This document shows, piece after piece, positions 14,918 through 23,345 of a stretch of 64,000 bases of DNA (positions within the stretch are counted from its first letter, which is position 1; each line of letters begins with the position of its first letter). The stretch is from NCBI GenBank assembly GCA_019419525.1, contig DXZU01000022.1, forward strand, positions 1 to 64,000, in the 5' to 3' direction. This stretch comes from Collinsella sp. GTDB lineage: Bacteria > Actinomycetota > Coriobacteriia > Coriobacteriales > Coriobacteriaceae. Below the pieces are notes generated by a model. It did not search any database, was not told the origin of the DNA, and saw only the letters and a list, made by a program, of their open reading frames with translations. Both the position numbers and the translations under genes were made by a program.

Positions 14918-15778
14918 TTAGTTCTCCCCCTTATTCTGCTTGCCCAGATACGCCTCGATAACGGCATCGTTGTTCTGGATTTCCTCGGCCGTGCCCTTGG
15001 CGATGACCTTGCCAAAGTTAAGCACGCAGATACCCTCGCAAATATTCATGACGAGCGACATGTCGTGCTCAATAAGCATGATGGCGATACCAAAGGTGTC
15101 GCGAATCTTAACGATGTTCTCCATGAGCTCGGCGGTCTCGGACGGGTTCATGCCTGCGGCAGGCTCGTCGAGCAGCAGCAGTTTGGGGTTGGTGGCAAGC
15201 GCGCGGACGATCTCCAGACGACGCTGAGCGCCGTAAGGCAGCGATCCGGCCTGCTCGTTTGCCAGATGCTCCATATCAAAGATGGACAGCAGCTCCATGG
15301 CGCGTTCGTGAGCAGCCTTCTCGTGCTTCCAGTACGTCGGCAGGCGCAGCACGCCCTCAAAACCGGAGTAGCGCTCCTGATTGTGCAGACCGACCTTGAC
15401 GTTGTCCTCCACCGTCATGGTGTTGAACAGGCGAATGTTCTGGAATGTACGGGCAATACCCATGCGGTTGACCTGATAGACCGACTTGCCCGAGGTGTCC
15501 TCACCGTCGAGCAGGATGGTGCCGTGCGTGGGCTGATACACCTTGGTGAGCAGGTTGAAGACCGTGGTCTTACCGGCACCGTTGGGGCCGATCAGACCGG
15601 CGATCTCGGTCTTGCCGATAGTCAGGCTAAAGTCGTCGACTGCCTTAAGGCCACCGAACTCAATGCCCAGGTGGATGCACTCGAGTGCCGGGCGCTGACC
15701 CAGGTCGCGGTCGGGAACGATGGCGCCAGAAGGATACGGGACCATCTTGCCCTTGTTGAACTCAAATTTACTGGGCAT
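14918..15778 (-). CDS. livG: Branched-chain amino acid ABC transporter ATPase LivG
   Basis: Second ATPase of the Liv importer, partner of LivF. It shows Walker A GPNGAGKTT, the LivG-type insertion and TFQNIRLF segment, a signature region reading LPYGAQRRLEI, Walker B LLLLDEPAAGM and the C-terminal extension typical of LivG. AGGAGGT lies 9 nt before the ATG at 15778, which overlaps the last codons of livM (11 bp); an upstream in-frame start at 15805 is not needed. Translation is probably coupled to livM. Confidence 0.95.
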   Translation of the reverse strand: MPSKFEFNKGKMVPYPSGAIVPDRDLGQRPALECIHLGIEFGGLKAVDDFSLTIGKTEIAGLIGPNGAGKTTVFNLLTKVYQPTHGTILLDGEDTSGKSVYQVNRMGIARTFQNIRLFNTMTVEDNVKVGLHNQERYSGFEGVLRLPTYWKHEKAAHERAMELLSIFDMEHLANEQAGSLPYGAQRRLEIVRALATNPKLLLLDEPAAGMNPSETAELMENIVKIRDTFGIAIMLIEHDMSLVMNICEGICVLNFGKVIAKGTAEEIQNNDAVIEAYLGKQNKGEN

Positions 15779-16847
15779 CGGCTGCCACCTCCTTCTTGGA
15801 AGCAAAGCGGTCCTTGACGCGACCGAAGAACGCCTTGAGCTGCGGGTTGTTGGTAAAGATCATGACCAAGATCAGCACGATGGCGTAGATGAGCATGCGG
15901 TAGTCCGAGAACTGACGGAGCAGCTCGGGAAGCACCGTGAGCAGCGCCGCGGCGATAACGGAACCGCGCATATTGCCCAGACCGCCCAGGACCACGAACA
16001 CCAGGATGAGGATGGACGTGTTGAAGTCGAACTTGGTGGCGGAGAGCTGCGAGAAGTTACCGCCGAACAGGGCTCCGGCAGCGCCGGCGAGGGCAGCGGA
16101 AACCACGAAGGCGATCATGCGGTACTGGGTGACGGAGATGCCCACGGACTCGGCAGCGATCTTGTTATCGCGCACGGCCATAATGGCACGGCCGGTACGG
16201 CTGCGAACCAGGTTGAGCACGATCACGAGTGCGACCATGACCAGGATGGCACCGGCGAGGAAGGTCGAATAGGTCGACACGCCCGATGCGCCCTGCGCGC
16301 CCTTGATGATGGCGGTGCCGTCCTCGAGCAGGTGCAGGTCGTCAATCGTGGAGTTGCCCGTGATGTTAAAGATCACATGCAGGCCGCGGGAATCGACGCC
16401 CACGATAAGGCAGGTGACGATCTCTTTGATGATCTCGCCAAAGGCCAAGGTCACGATGGCCAGGTAATCGCCGCTCAGGCGAAGAACCGGGATACCGATC
16501 AGGAAGCCCAGAATGGCAGCGGCGATAGCGCCGACCACAATGCTGATGATCAGGCGCATCGGATCGGACGGAACGGCACTCTCCAGCGCGACGGCGGTGA
16601 CGATGCCCGTATAGGCGCCGACGCTCATAAAGCCCGCGTGGCCCAGCGACAAGTCGCCCGCGATGCCGACGACGAGGTTAAGGGAGATGGCCATGACGAT
16701 ATAGGCCGTGATGGGAACCAGCTGACCGGCAATCATGCGCGGAATCATGTGGTTAGACTGCATAAAGAACACGATGGCGAACGCCACGATGCACATGGTG
16801 TACGTGACAAAGTCGTGACGCGTCTGCCTGTCTTTAAGAAACTTCAT
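15768..16847 (-). CDS. livM: Branched-chain amino acid ABC permease LivM
   Basis: Membrane permease that forms the translocation channel with LivH. It has about nine or ten hydrophobic helices and the conserved LSLGHAGFMSVGAY loop near the N-terminal third, plus GRAIMAVRDNKIAAESVG, the coupling region that contacts the ATPases. The start is either a GTG at 16856 directly after the livH stop or the ATG at 16847 preceded by AGGTGAG; the ATG is preferred. It sits between livH and livG, overlapping livG by 11 bp. Confidence 0.94.
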   Translation of the reverse strand: MKFLKDRQTRHDFVTYTMCIVAFAIVFFMQSNHMIPRMIAGQLVPITAYIVMAISLNLVVGIAGDLSLGHAGFMSVGAYTGIVTAVALESAVPSDPMRLIISIVVGAIAAAILGFLIGIPVLRLSGDYLAIVTLAFGEIIKEIVTCLIVGVDSRGLHVIFNITGNSTIDDLHLLEDGTAIIKGAQGASGVSTYSTFLAGAILVMVALVIVLNLVRSRTGRAIMAVRDNKIAAESVGISVTQYRMIAFVVSAALAGAAGALFGGNFSQLSATKFDFNTSILILVFVVLGGLGNMRGSVIAAALLTVLPELLRQFSDYRMLIYAIVLILVMIFTNNPQLKAFFGRVKDRFASKKEVAADAQ

Positions 16848-16856
16848 AACGCTCAC

Positions 16857-17738
16857 CTATACCTTCTCGGGAACGTACTTGCCCAAGAGGCCGGCAGGCT
16901 TGACGAGCAGGACGATGATCAAAACACCAAAGACGATGGAGTTGGCAAGGCTCGTGGAAATGTAAGCCTGCGCCATTGCCTCGATGATGCCGATGAGAAT
17001 GCCGCCGACAAAGGCACCGGGGATGGAGCCGATGCCGCCGAAAACGGCAGCGTCGAAGGCCTTGATGCCAGGCATGGCGCCCGTGGTGGGCTGCAGGACC
17101 GGCGAGTAGGAGCACAGGAGCACGCCGGCGATGGCAGCGAGGGCGGAGCCGATGGCAAACGTCATCGAGATGGTGCGGTTGACGTTGATGCCCATGAGCT
17201 GAGCGGCGGCCTTGTCCTCGGACACGGCGCGCATGGCCTTGCCCATCTTGGTCTTACCTGTAAAGAACATCAGGCCGGCCATGATGACCAGGCAGGCGAC
17301 GATGGTGACGAGTGAGACGGCGCTTACGTTAAACTTGGCCAAGAACTCCGGCACCGGGAAGGTGACGAGCGAAGTGAAGTTCTTGGGCGTGGCGCCCCAC
17401 AGAAGCTGCGCGGCGTTCTGCAGGAAGTAAGACACGCCGATGGCCGTGATCAGAACGGCCAGCGGGCCTGCTTGGCGCAGCGGCTTATAGGCCAGACCCT
17501 CAATGAGAACACCGAGAACCGTGCAGACCACACAAGAGAGAACTACAGATGCCCAGCCCGGGAGGCCGAGATACGACGTGGCGCAGAACGAGACATAGGC
17601 ACCGACCATGATGACATCGCCGTGAGCGAAGTTGAGCATCTTGGCGATACCGTAGACCATGGTGTAGCCCAACGCGATGATGGCGTAGACGCTGCCCATG
17701 GACAGGCCGTTGACCAGGTATTGGATAAAGACCGTCAT
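16857..17738 (-). CDS. livH: Branched-chain amino acid ABC permease LivH
   Basis: Second permease subunit, 293 residues with about eight membrane helices. The family motifs GLSMGSVYAIIALGYTM, KMLNFAHGDVIMVGAY and GKAMRAVSEDKAAAQLMG are clear. The start at 17738 (MTVFIQYLVNG) has AAGGGGG 9 nt upstream; the longer frame to 17831 reads through the structured livK-livH gap and is rejected. Its stop is immediately followed by livM. Confidence 0.94.
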   Translation of the reverse strand: MTVFIQYLVNGLSMGSVYAIIALGYTMVYGIAKMLNFAHGDVIMVGAYVSFCATSYLGLPGWASVVLSCVVCTVLGVLIEGLAYKPLRQAGPLAVLITAIGVSYFLQNAAQLLWGATPKNFTSLVTFPVPEFLAKFNVSAVSLVTIVACLVIMAGLMFFTGKTKMGKAMRAVSEDKAAAQLMGINVNRTISMTFAIGSALAAIAGVLLCSYSPVLQPTTGAMPGIKAFDAAVFGGIGSIPGAFVGGILIGIIEAMAQAYISTSLANSIVFGVLIIVLLVKPAGLLGKYVPEKV

Positions 17739-17784
17739 GTTCCACATCCCCCTTTCGAATAGGTTTCCAGTTAATGTATGAAAC

Positions 17785-17845
17785 AGGGACGTTACACTGT
17801 CCCTAGATACCAAGCAAGCAGGGAAGGCCAAAACCTCCCCTGCTT
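17785..17845 (-). repeat. Two hairpins in the livK-livH gap
   Basis: AGGGAC/GTCCCT (17785-17804) and a 12-bp stem with one mismatch, AAGCAGGGAAGG/CCTCCCCTGCTT (17816-17845), lie between livK and livH. Neither has a T-run on the minus strand. Such gaps commonly stabilise the binding-protein message or reduce read-through, allowing more LivK than permease. Confidence 0.6.
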
Positions 17846-17877
17846 GGGATCAAAACCGCTCTATGTAAGGCGGCCAA

Positions 17878-19065
17878 TTAGGCCTGTACGTACTTGCCGT
17901 CGGTGATGACGTACGTCGTGGGCTCCTTCTGGACCTGGCCCTTATCGTTCCAGGTGAGCTTGCCGGTCAGACCGTCAACGGTAATCTTGAGCATAGCCTT
18001 GGACAGCTTCTCGGCGACCTCGGTCGGATCGGCGTCGACACCAAGACCGGCCTCCTTGACGGCCTCGGCCACCGCGTGCACGCCGTCGTAGGCGTCGGCG
18101 GCAAACTGGTCGGGGGTATCGCCGTACTTATCCTTGTAAGCGTTAACGAAGTCGGCGTTCTTCTCGTCGTCGGCGGAGAACGGGGTCATGAGCAGCAGGC
18201 CCTCGGCAAGAGAGGTATCGAAGCCCTCAACGCCCAGGATGCCGTCCATGCCGTCGCAGCCCATCATCTTGACGTCGTAGCCCATGTCCTTGGCGTTCTT
18301 GAGCAGGACGGACGCCGGCGTGTAGTAGATCGGCGCAAAGATCATGGTGGCGCCGGCCTGCTTGGCCTTGGTCAGCTGGTTGGTAAAGCTCGTGGCGGAG
18401 TCGTCCTTAAAGGTCTCCTCGTCAACAATCTCGAGCTTGGACTCAGCGGCCTGGGCCTTAAAGGAATCTGCGATGCCCGAAGAATAGGCGTCGCCGGAGT
18501 TATAGAACAGCACGAACTTCTCGTCCGCATACTTCTGCGCCAGGAACTTGGCAGCGTTGACACCCTGGTTGGGGTCGGTGAAGCAAACCTGGAAGACGCA
18601 ATCCTTGCCGTCGGTGACGTCCTCGGAGGACGCGGACGGGGTGATCATGAACGTCTTGGGGTCGTTACCGCACTCGGCGGCAACGGCAACCGACGCACCC
18701 GTGGTGGTCGGGCCGACGAGGGCCTGCATGCCCCAGTCGAGCAGGGTGTTGAAGGCGTTGACGGCCTTCTCGCCATCGGCCTGGTCATCCTCGGCCTTGC
18801 TGGCAAGCGGCAACTCCTTGGTCGAGAAATCCTTGCAGCCAAGCTCGACACCCTGGGTAACGGACTTGCCGTAGGACGCGTTGGCGCCGGTCAGCGGGCC
18901 GATGGTGCCGATCTTAAACGAAGCGTCGCCCGAAGCGGAACCGCTATCGCCGCCGTTGGAGGAGCAGCCAGCTAGAATGGACATCGCCCCCAGACCTGCT
19001 GCGCTCGCGATAACGCTCCTGCGATTCATAACAGGGTTCAATGACTTACCGGTGAGGCTCGACAT
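17878..19065 (-). CDS. livK: Branched-chain amino acid-binding lipoprotein LivK (copy 1)
   Basis: Extracytoplasmic substrate-binding protein of the Liv importer, 395 residues, periplasmic-binding fold type I (Peripla_BP_6). The N-terminus carries a double arginine (NRRSVIAS), a hydrophobic stretch and the lipobox LAGC, followed by a Ser/Gly-rich linker, so it should be a membrane lipoprotein. The ATG at 19065 has GGAGAG upstream; a second ATG 12 codons in is possible. It lies 139 bp before livH. The adjacent paralogue (19335-20501) shares most of its sequence, for example TSFTNQLTKAK and FAPIYYTPASVLLKNAKDMGY. Ligand preference cannot be read off. Confidence 0.92.
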   Translation of the reverse strand: MSSLTGKSLNPVMNRRSVIASAAGLGAMSILAGCSSNGGDSGSASGDASFKIGTIGPLTGANASYGKSVTQGVELGCKDFSTKELPLASKAEDDQADGEKAVNAFNTLLDWGMQALVGPTTTGASVAVAAECGNDPKTFMITPSASSEDVTDGKDCVFQVCFTDPNQGVNAAKFLAQKYADEKFVLFYNSGDAYSSGIADSFKAQAAESKLEIVDEETFKDDSATSFTNQLTKAKQAGATMIFAPIYYTPASVLLKNAKDMGYDVKMMGCDGMDGILGVEGFDTSLAEGLLLMTPFSADDEKNADFVNAYKDKYGDTPDQFAADAYDGVHAVAEAVKEAGLGVDADPTEVAEKLSKAMLKITVDGLTGKLTWNDKGQVQKEPTTYVITDGKYVQA

Positions 19066-19334
19066 GCGGCTCTCCTCTCAAATCTCGTCGGGTTTCGGTT
19101 ACCCGACAGGCCATCCTTCGCCGTGTTCGGCGTTCGCAAAATACTAGACGCTTTAGTTAAGGAAAGTGGCGATTATTTCAACTTTTCTTTTGTTTTGCCC
19201 ATTTATCCATAATTCTGCGTATTCCTGTAGGTTTATGCAGTTTAGCCACTTTATTGTGTGAAAGTAATGCCTCCGTTCTGTTACAGGCGTCCTTGCCTTG
19301 CGTAAAACGGCCCCACCGGTCTCGTTATATGCAC
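19066..19334. other. Intergenic gap between the two livK paralogues
   Basis: No gene is seen. Just before the livK copy 1 ribosome-binding site is a perfect 7-bp hairpin (GTCGGGT/ACCCGAC, 19087-19107). The rest is AT-rich and probably carries a promoter, since no terminator follows the upstream paralogue, but no site is convincing. Confidence 0.4.
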
Positions 19335-20501
19335 TTAGGCGGCGATGTACTTGCCGTCCTGAATCACATAGGCCGTAGCGGGCTTTTCGACTTGGCCCTC
19401 GTCGTTCCACGTCAGCTCGCCCGTCAGGCCCTCGATCTTGATCTTGCGCATGGCCTTGGCAAGGTCGCCGGCAATGTCGGCACCGTCGGCCGAAATGTCA
19501 ATCCCCGCCCTATCGATAGCCTCGGCGATGGCGTGGACGCAATCGTAAGCGTCGGCGGCAAACTGGTTGGGCGTCTCGTCGTAGGCATCCTTATAGGCCT
19601 TGACGAAGTCGGCATTCTTCTCGTCGTCGGCAGAAAATGGGGTCATGAGCAGTACCCCCTCGGCAAGAGAGGTATCGAAGCCTTCCACAGAGAGCAGGCC
19701 GTCCATGCCATCGGTACCCATGAGGGTCATGTCGTAGCCCATGTCCTTGGCGTTCTTGAGCAAAACGGACGCCGGCGTGTAGTAGATCGGCGCAAAGATG
19801 AGCGTGGCGCCGGCCTCCTTGGCTTTGGTGAGCTGGTTGGTAAAGCTCGTGGAAGAGTCGTCCTTAAAGGTCTCGGTATCGACGATGTCGAGCTTGGAGG
19901 CCTTGGCCTGCTCGGCAAAAGCGTCGGCAACGCCCGAGCTATACGTATCGCCGGAGTTGTAGAACAGGGCGATCTTGGCATCCGCGTACTTCTCGGCCAA
20001 GAACTTTGCGGCGCTGGCGCCCATGGTGGGATCGGTGAAGCAAACCTGGAAAACCGTGGTTTTGTCCTTGGTGACGTCGAGAGACGAGGCCGAGGGCGTG
20101 ACCATGAGCATATCGTCGGCAATCTCGCCCGAGACGGCGACGGCGGCACCAGTCGTGACGGGACCGACGAGCGCCTGCATGCCCCAGTCGCACAGGGCAT
20201 TGAAGGCGTTGATGGCCTTCTCGCCGTCAGCGACGTCATCCTCGGACTTAAGCGAGAGCTTGAGGTCCTTGGTCGAGAAATCCTTGGCGGCGAGCTTGGC
20301 ACCCTTCTCGGCCGAAACGCCATAGGTTGCCGCGGCGCCGGTCAGAGGGCCGATGACACCGATCTTGAAGGTCTTGCCGTCATCGGCGGAGCCGCCGTCC
20401 GAGCCACCCGACGAGCAACCAGCGAGTGCGACGGCACTGCCGAGCGCCGCGGCACCGGCGAGAAAGTTCCTACGGCTGAGCGTGCTGTTGATGTTGAACA
20501 T
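19335..20501 (-). CDS. livK: Branched-chain amino acid-binding lipoprotein LivK (copy 2)
   Basis: Second tandem substrate-binding protein, 388 residues, Peripla_BP_6 fold. The signal is a good Tat-type lipoprotein signal: SRRNFLAGAAALG, a hydrophobic core, then LAGC. The start at 20501 has AAGGGGGACACC upstream; the longer frame to 20555 is rejected. It is the first gene of the liv unit and divergent from hom. It is highly similar to copy 1, so the pair arose by duplication and may give the same permease two ligand ranges. Confidence 0.92.
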   Translation of the reverse strand: MFNINSTLSRRNFLAGAAALGSAVALAGCSSGGSDGGSADDGKTFKIGVIGPLTGAAATYGVSAEKGAKLAAKDFSTKDLKLSLKSEDDVADGEKAINAFNALCDWGMQALVGPVTTGAAVAVSGEIADDMLMVTPSASSLDVTKDKTTVFQVCFTDPTMGASAAKFLAEKYADAKIALFYNSGDTYSSGVADAFAEQAKASKLDIVDTETFKDDSSTSFTNQLTKAKEAGATLIFAPIYYTPASVLLKNAKDMGYDMTLMGTDGMDGLLSVEGFDTSLAEGVLLMTPFSADDEKNADFVKAYKDAYDETPNQFAADAYDCVHAIAEAIDRAGIDISADGADIAGDLAKAMRKIKIEGLTGELTWNDEGQVEKPATAYVIQDGKYIAA

Positions 20502-20693
20502 GGTGTCCCCCTTTTTTCGCTGGCCGCAGCGCGGCCGTCTTGCGGTACGGAGCAAACCTTATGGCGCAAACGTTGACAGTTTGTTACGGAGTTCCGTTTG
20601 TAGCGAGCATGTTTCCAATGTTTCCGCAGCGTTTCGGGGGTGCCGTTTTGTGCGACTCCTGTTGCCTGGCGAGCACGCGCCCTCGGTTCACGC

Positions 20694-20699
20694 TAGAAT
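20694..20699 (+). promoter_or_regulatory. Candidate -10 for hom
   Basis: TAGAAT, about 55 nt before the hom ATG, is the best -10 match in the divergent livK/hom region. No good -35 is seen. Confidence 0.35.
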
Positions 20700-20753
20700 G
20701 CACTCAACCTTTAAGCGGTTAATCCATCCATAAGATGCACGAAGGAGCTATCT

Positions 20754-22097
20754 ATGAGCGAACCCCTGCGCACCGTGAACGTCGGCCTCATCGGTCTGGG
20801 AACCGTCGGCGGCGGCGTGGCCCGTCTGATCAAGAGCCACCACGATGAGTACCTGGCAGCCTACGGCATCGACCTTAAGCTGACCCGCGCCTGCGCGCTT
20901 GCCCGGGAGCAGGCCGAAGCCGCCGGTATTGAGCGCGAGGCCTTTACGAGCGACTGGCACGACGTCGTCACCGACCCCGCCGTCGATATCGTCGTCGAGC
21001 TCATCGGCGGCGAGCACCCCGCGACCGAAATCTTCACCACCGCCTTCGAGAACGGCAAGCATGTCGTCTCTGCCAACAAGGCCCTGCTGGGCCGTCATGT
21101 CGAGACGCTCGCCGAGAAGGCGCGCGCGTGCGGCGTGCAGATTAAGTGCGAGGCCAGCTGCGGCGGTGGCATCCCCATTGTCAGCACGCTCGAGCACGAC
21201 CTGGTGGGCAACAAGATCCTGACCATCGCCGGCATTCTCAACGGTACCACCAACTATATCCTGTCGCGCATGGACGCCGAGGGCGCCGATTACGCCGATG
21301 TGCTTGCCGACGCGCAGGCCAAGGGCTATGCCGAGGCCGACCCGTCCGCCGACGTCGACGGCTTCGACGCCGCCAGCAAGACGGCAATCCTCGCTTCCAT
21401 CGGCTTTGGCACCCGCGTGACCACCGACGATGTCTACCAACAGGGTATCCGTACCATCGGCGCCGAGGACATTGCCCAGGCCCGCGAGCTCGGCTACACC
21501 ATCAAGCTGCTCGGCATCGCCCGCAACACCGACGCCGGCGTCGACGTTCGCGTGCATCCCACGCTCATCCCGGCAGACCATATGCTTGCCAAGGTCAACG
21601 GCGCCATGAACGCCGTCTACGTGGTAGGCGACGCCGTGGGCGAGACCATGTTCTACGGCGCGGGCGCAGGCTCCTTCCCCACCGCGAGCGCCGTCGTGGG
21701 CGATATCCTGTCGCTCTCCGAGCAGATCAGCCGCGGCGTGGCTCCGCTGCCCGAGATTGAGCCCTATGGCCACAACCTCACCTTTAAGCCCATGGACGAG
21801 CTCCAGACCAAGTACTATGTGCGTCTGAAAGTCGCCGACCGCGTGGGCGCCCTGTCCGAGACGGTCGACATCTTTGCCAAGCACAACATCTCGATCTCGC
21901 TCATCAACCAGGTCGAGGACGGCAAATCGGGCGTCAGCGATGCCTGCTCGGTCATCTTCCTGACGCACCGCGCGCTCGAGAAGGACGTCCAGGCTGCCGC
22001 CGCCGAGCTTGCCAGCGTCGGCTGCGTGGCCGAGGTCGCCAACGTCCTGCGCATCGAGGACGTTGAGGCTTGGACCGAAGGCGTCATGGCGAACTAG
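20754..22097 (+). CDS. hom: Homoserine dehydrogenase
   Basis: Reduces aspartate semialdehyde to homoserine with NAD(P)H, the branch point to threonine, methionine and isoleucine. The 447-residue product has the Rossmann motif GLGTVGGG (about 13-20), the catalytic-domain segment GILNGTTNYIL, and ADPSADVDGFDAASK with the catalytic lysine region. A C-terminal ACT domain (about 355-440, starting YYVRLKVADRVGALSE) suggests feedback control, usually by threonine. AAGGAGC precedes the ATG. Monocistronic, ending in a strong terminator. Confidence 0.95.
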   Translation: MSEPLRTVNVGLIGLGTVGGGVARLIKSHHDEYLAAYGIDLKLTRACALAREQAEAAGIEREAFTSDWHDVVTDPAVDIVVELIGGEHPATEIFTTAFENGKHVVSANKALLGRHVETLAEKARACGVQIKCEASCGGGIPIVSTLEHDLVGNKILTIAGILNGTTNYILSRMDAEGADYADVLADAQAKGYAEADPSADVDGFDAASKTAILASIGFGTRVTTDDVYQQGIRTIGAEDIAQARELGYTIKLLGIARNTDAGVDVRVHPTLIPADHMLAKVNGAMNAVYVVGDAVGETMFYGAGAGSFPTASAVVGDILSLSEQISRGVAPLPEIEPYGHNLTFKPMDELQTKYYVRLKVADRVGALSETVDIFAKHNISISLINQVEDGKSGVSDACSVIFLTHRALEKDVQAAAAELASVGCVAEVANVLRIEDVEAWTEGVMAN

Positions 22098-22128
22098 CCC
22101 AACGCTCGCCTAGCAATACGCGCCTTGA

Positions 22129-22163
22129 GGGCTCCCGTCCGATGTGGGATGGGAGCCCTTTTG
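22129..22163 (+). terminator. hom terminator
   Basis: GGGCTCCC pairs with GGGAGCCC, with further pairing inside the loop, followed by TTTTG, about 30 bp after the hom stop. Confidence 0.88.
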
Positions 22164-22311
22164 TCACCTGCCCTAAGCACAACGGCAAAGCACATTTGCG
22201 CGAGCCGCTCATCGGTAACGCGGGCTACCGTTCACCGATATGCAAACGCGGCCGATTCCGACTACCGCTACGCTGTGCTGCGAATGTCCGCCCGCGATGA
22301 GAGGAAGCACC

Positions 22312-23061
22312 ATGTTGCTCGAGGGCAAGAAAGCAATCATCACCGGAGGCACACGCGGTATCGGCTATGCCATCGCCTGCCGTTTTATCGAGGAAGGCGC
22401 TGCCGTCACCGTCTTTGGCTCGCGCCAGGAGACTGCCGACACGGCCGTTGAGAAGCTGACAGCCGCCTATCCCGACGCCAAGGTCTGGGGTCGCTCCTGC
22501 GATCTCACCTCGCTCGAAGCCGTGACCGAGGCCTTTACCCAGGCTGCCGCTGACATGGGCGGCTTGGACACGGTCGTCAACAATGCCGGCATCTCCCAGC
22601 GCTCGCCGCTCCTTAACTACACGGCCGAGGAGTTCGCAAAGGTCATGGACCTTAACGTCGTCGCCGTCTTTAATGGCCACCAGGCTGCCGCCAAGATCAT
22701 GACCGAGGCCGGCCACGGCGGCACCATCACTACCACAAGCTCGATGGTCGCCAAGTACGGCCAGCCCTCCGGCGTCGGTTACCCCACGTCCAAGTTTGCC
22801 GTCAACGGTATGGTCCAGTCGCTCTCGCGCGAGCTCGCCCCCATGGGCATCCGCGTCAACGCCGTCGCCCCCGGCGTGACTAAGACCGACATGGTCGCCA
22901 ACCTGCCCGAAGAGGTCATCAAGCCCATCATCGCCACCATTCCGCTGGGTCGCATGGGCGAGCCCGAGGATGTCGCCAACGCCTTTGTTTTCCTGGCGAG
23001 CGACATGTCCTCCTATGTCACGGGCGCCGTGCTCCCCGTCGACGGAGCCGCCCGCTCCTAA
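22312..23061 (+). CDS. SDR-family oxidoreductase (FabG-like)
   Basis: A 249-residue classical short-chain dehydrogenase/reductase. It has the cofactor motif TGGTRGIG (11-18), NNAG (90-93), and the catalytic Ser143/144-Tyr157-Lys161 set in SSMVAKYGQPSGVGYPTSK. The start at 22312 has GAGAGGAAG upstream; an in-frame ATG at 22240 is rejected. Members of this subfamily include 3-oxoacyl-ACP reductases, sugar alcohol dehydrogenases and gut bacterial hydroxysteroid dehydrogenases. No fatty-acid genes are adjacent, so the substrate is open. Arg/Ser after the cofactor loop (FGSRQE) suggests NADP(H). Confidence 0.85.
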   Translation: MLLEGKKAIITGGTRGIGYAIACRFIEEGAAVTVFGSRQETADTAVEKLTAAYPDAKVWGRSCDLTSLEAVTEAFTQAAADMGGLDTVVNNAGISQRSPLLNYTAEEFAKVMDLNVVAVFNGHQAAAKIMTEAGHGGTITTTSSMVAKYGQPSGVGYPTSKFAVNGMVQSLSRELAPMGIRVNAVAPGVTKTDMVANLPEEVIKPIIATIPLGRMGEPEDVANAFVFLASDMSSYVTGAVLPVDGAARS

Positions 23062-23104
23062 GGAGCCACAAGCTTTGGCTTCAAGCTTCAACATAGCTCA
23101 ACCA

Positions 23105-23147
23105 AAAAGGCGCGCCGTCTGAATCAACTGCAGACAGCGCGCCTTCT
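23105..23147 (-). terminator. Bidirectional terminator between SDR and antiporter genes
   Basis: AAGGCGCGC-c-GTCTG pairs with CAGAC-a-GCGCGCCTT around a 9-nt loop. On the minus strand it is followed by TTTTT, on the plus strand by CTCC, so it suits mainly the convergent antiporter gene. Confidence 0.75.
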
Positions 23148-23159
23148 CCTGTTATGAAA

Positions 23160-23332
23160 GGGAAACTATGTCCCAGTATTTCGGATCAGAACGGGGCACG
23201 GTTTCCCCCAGGACTTCCTTGCGGAAACCGCATCCCACTCTGAGCGCCCATTCCGGGACACAGTTTCCCAACGGCCCCCGTTTCGGAAACCACATCCCGT
23301 TCCGAGCCTTCAAAGCGGGACGCGGCTTCCCC
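23160..23332. repeat. 62-bp tandem repeat made of alternating hairpin arms
   Basis: Six 14-16 nt units alternate in orientation. GGAAACyryrTCCC-type units start at 23161, 23223 and 23285. Their near-complements, GGGrCrCrGyTTCCC-type, start at 23193, 23255 and 23317. Each series has an exact 62-bp period. Adjacent units can pair, giving up to three hairpins in a row. There is no coding signal, and the repeats are too diverged and too few for CRISPR. Confidence 0.85.
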
Positions 23333-23345
23333 GAGAAAGTATCGA

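Noticed and set aside
15720..17315. A 531-codon plus-strand frame across livM and livH
   Set aside because: Asp/His/Gly-rich translation antisense to membrane proteins, with no start signal; a shadow.
22312..23061. A specific hydroxysteroid dehydrogenase role for the SDR gene
   Set aside because: The SDR motifs are general, and no bile-acid genes are adjacent. The BASS-type transporter is 10 kb away, too far to support the link.
23160..23332. A CRISPR array
   Set aside because: The repeat units alternate in orientation and have diverged, there are only about three periods, and no cas gene lies in the window.
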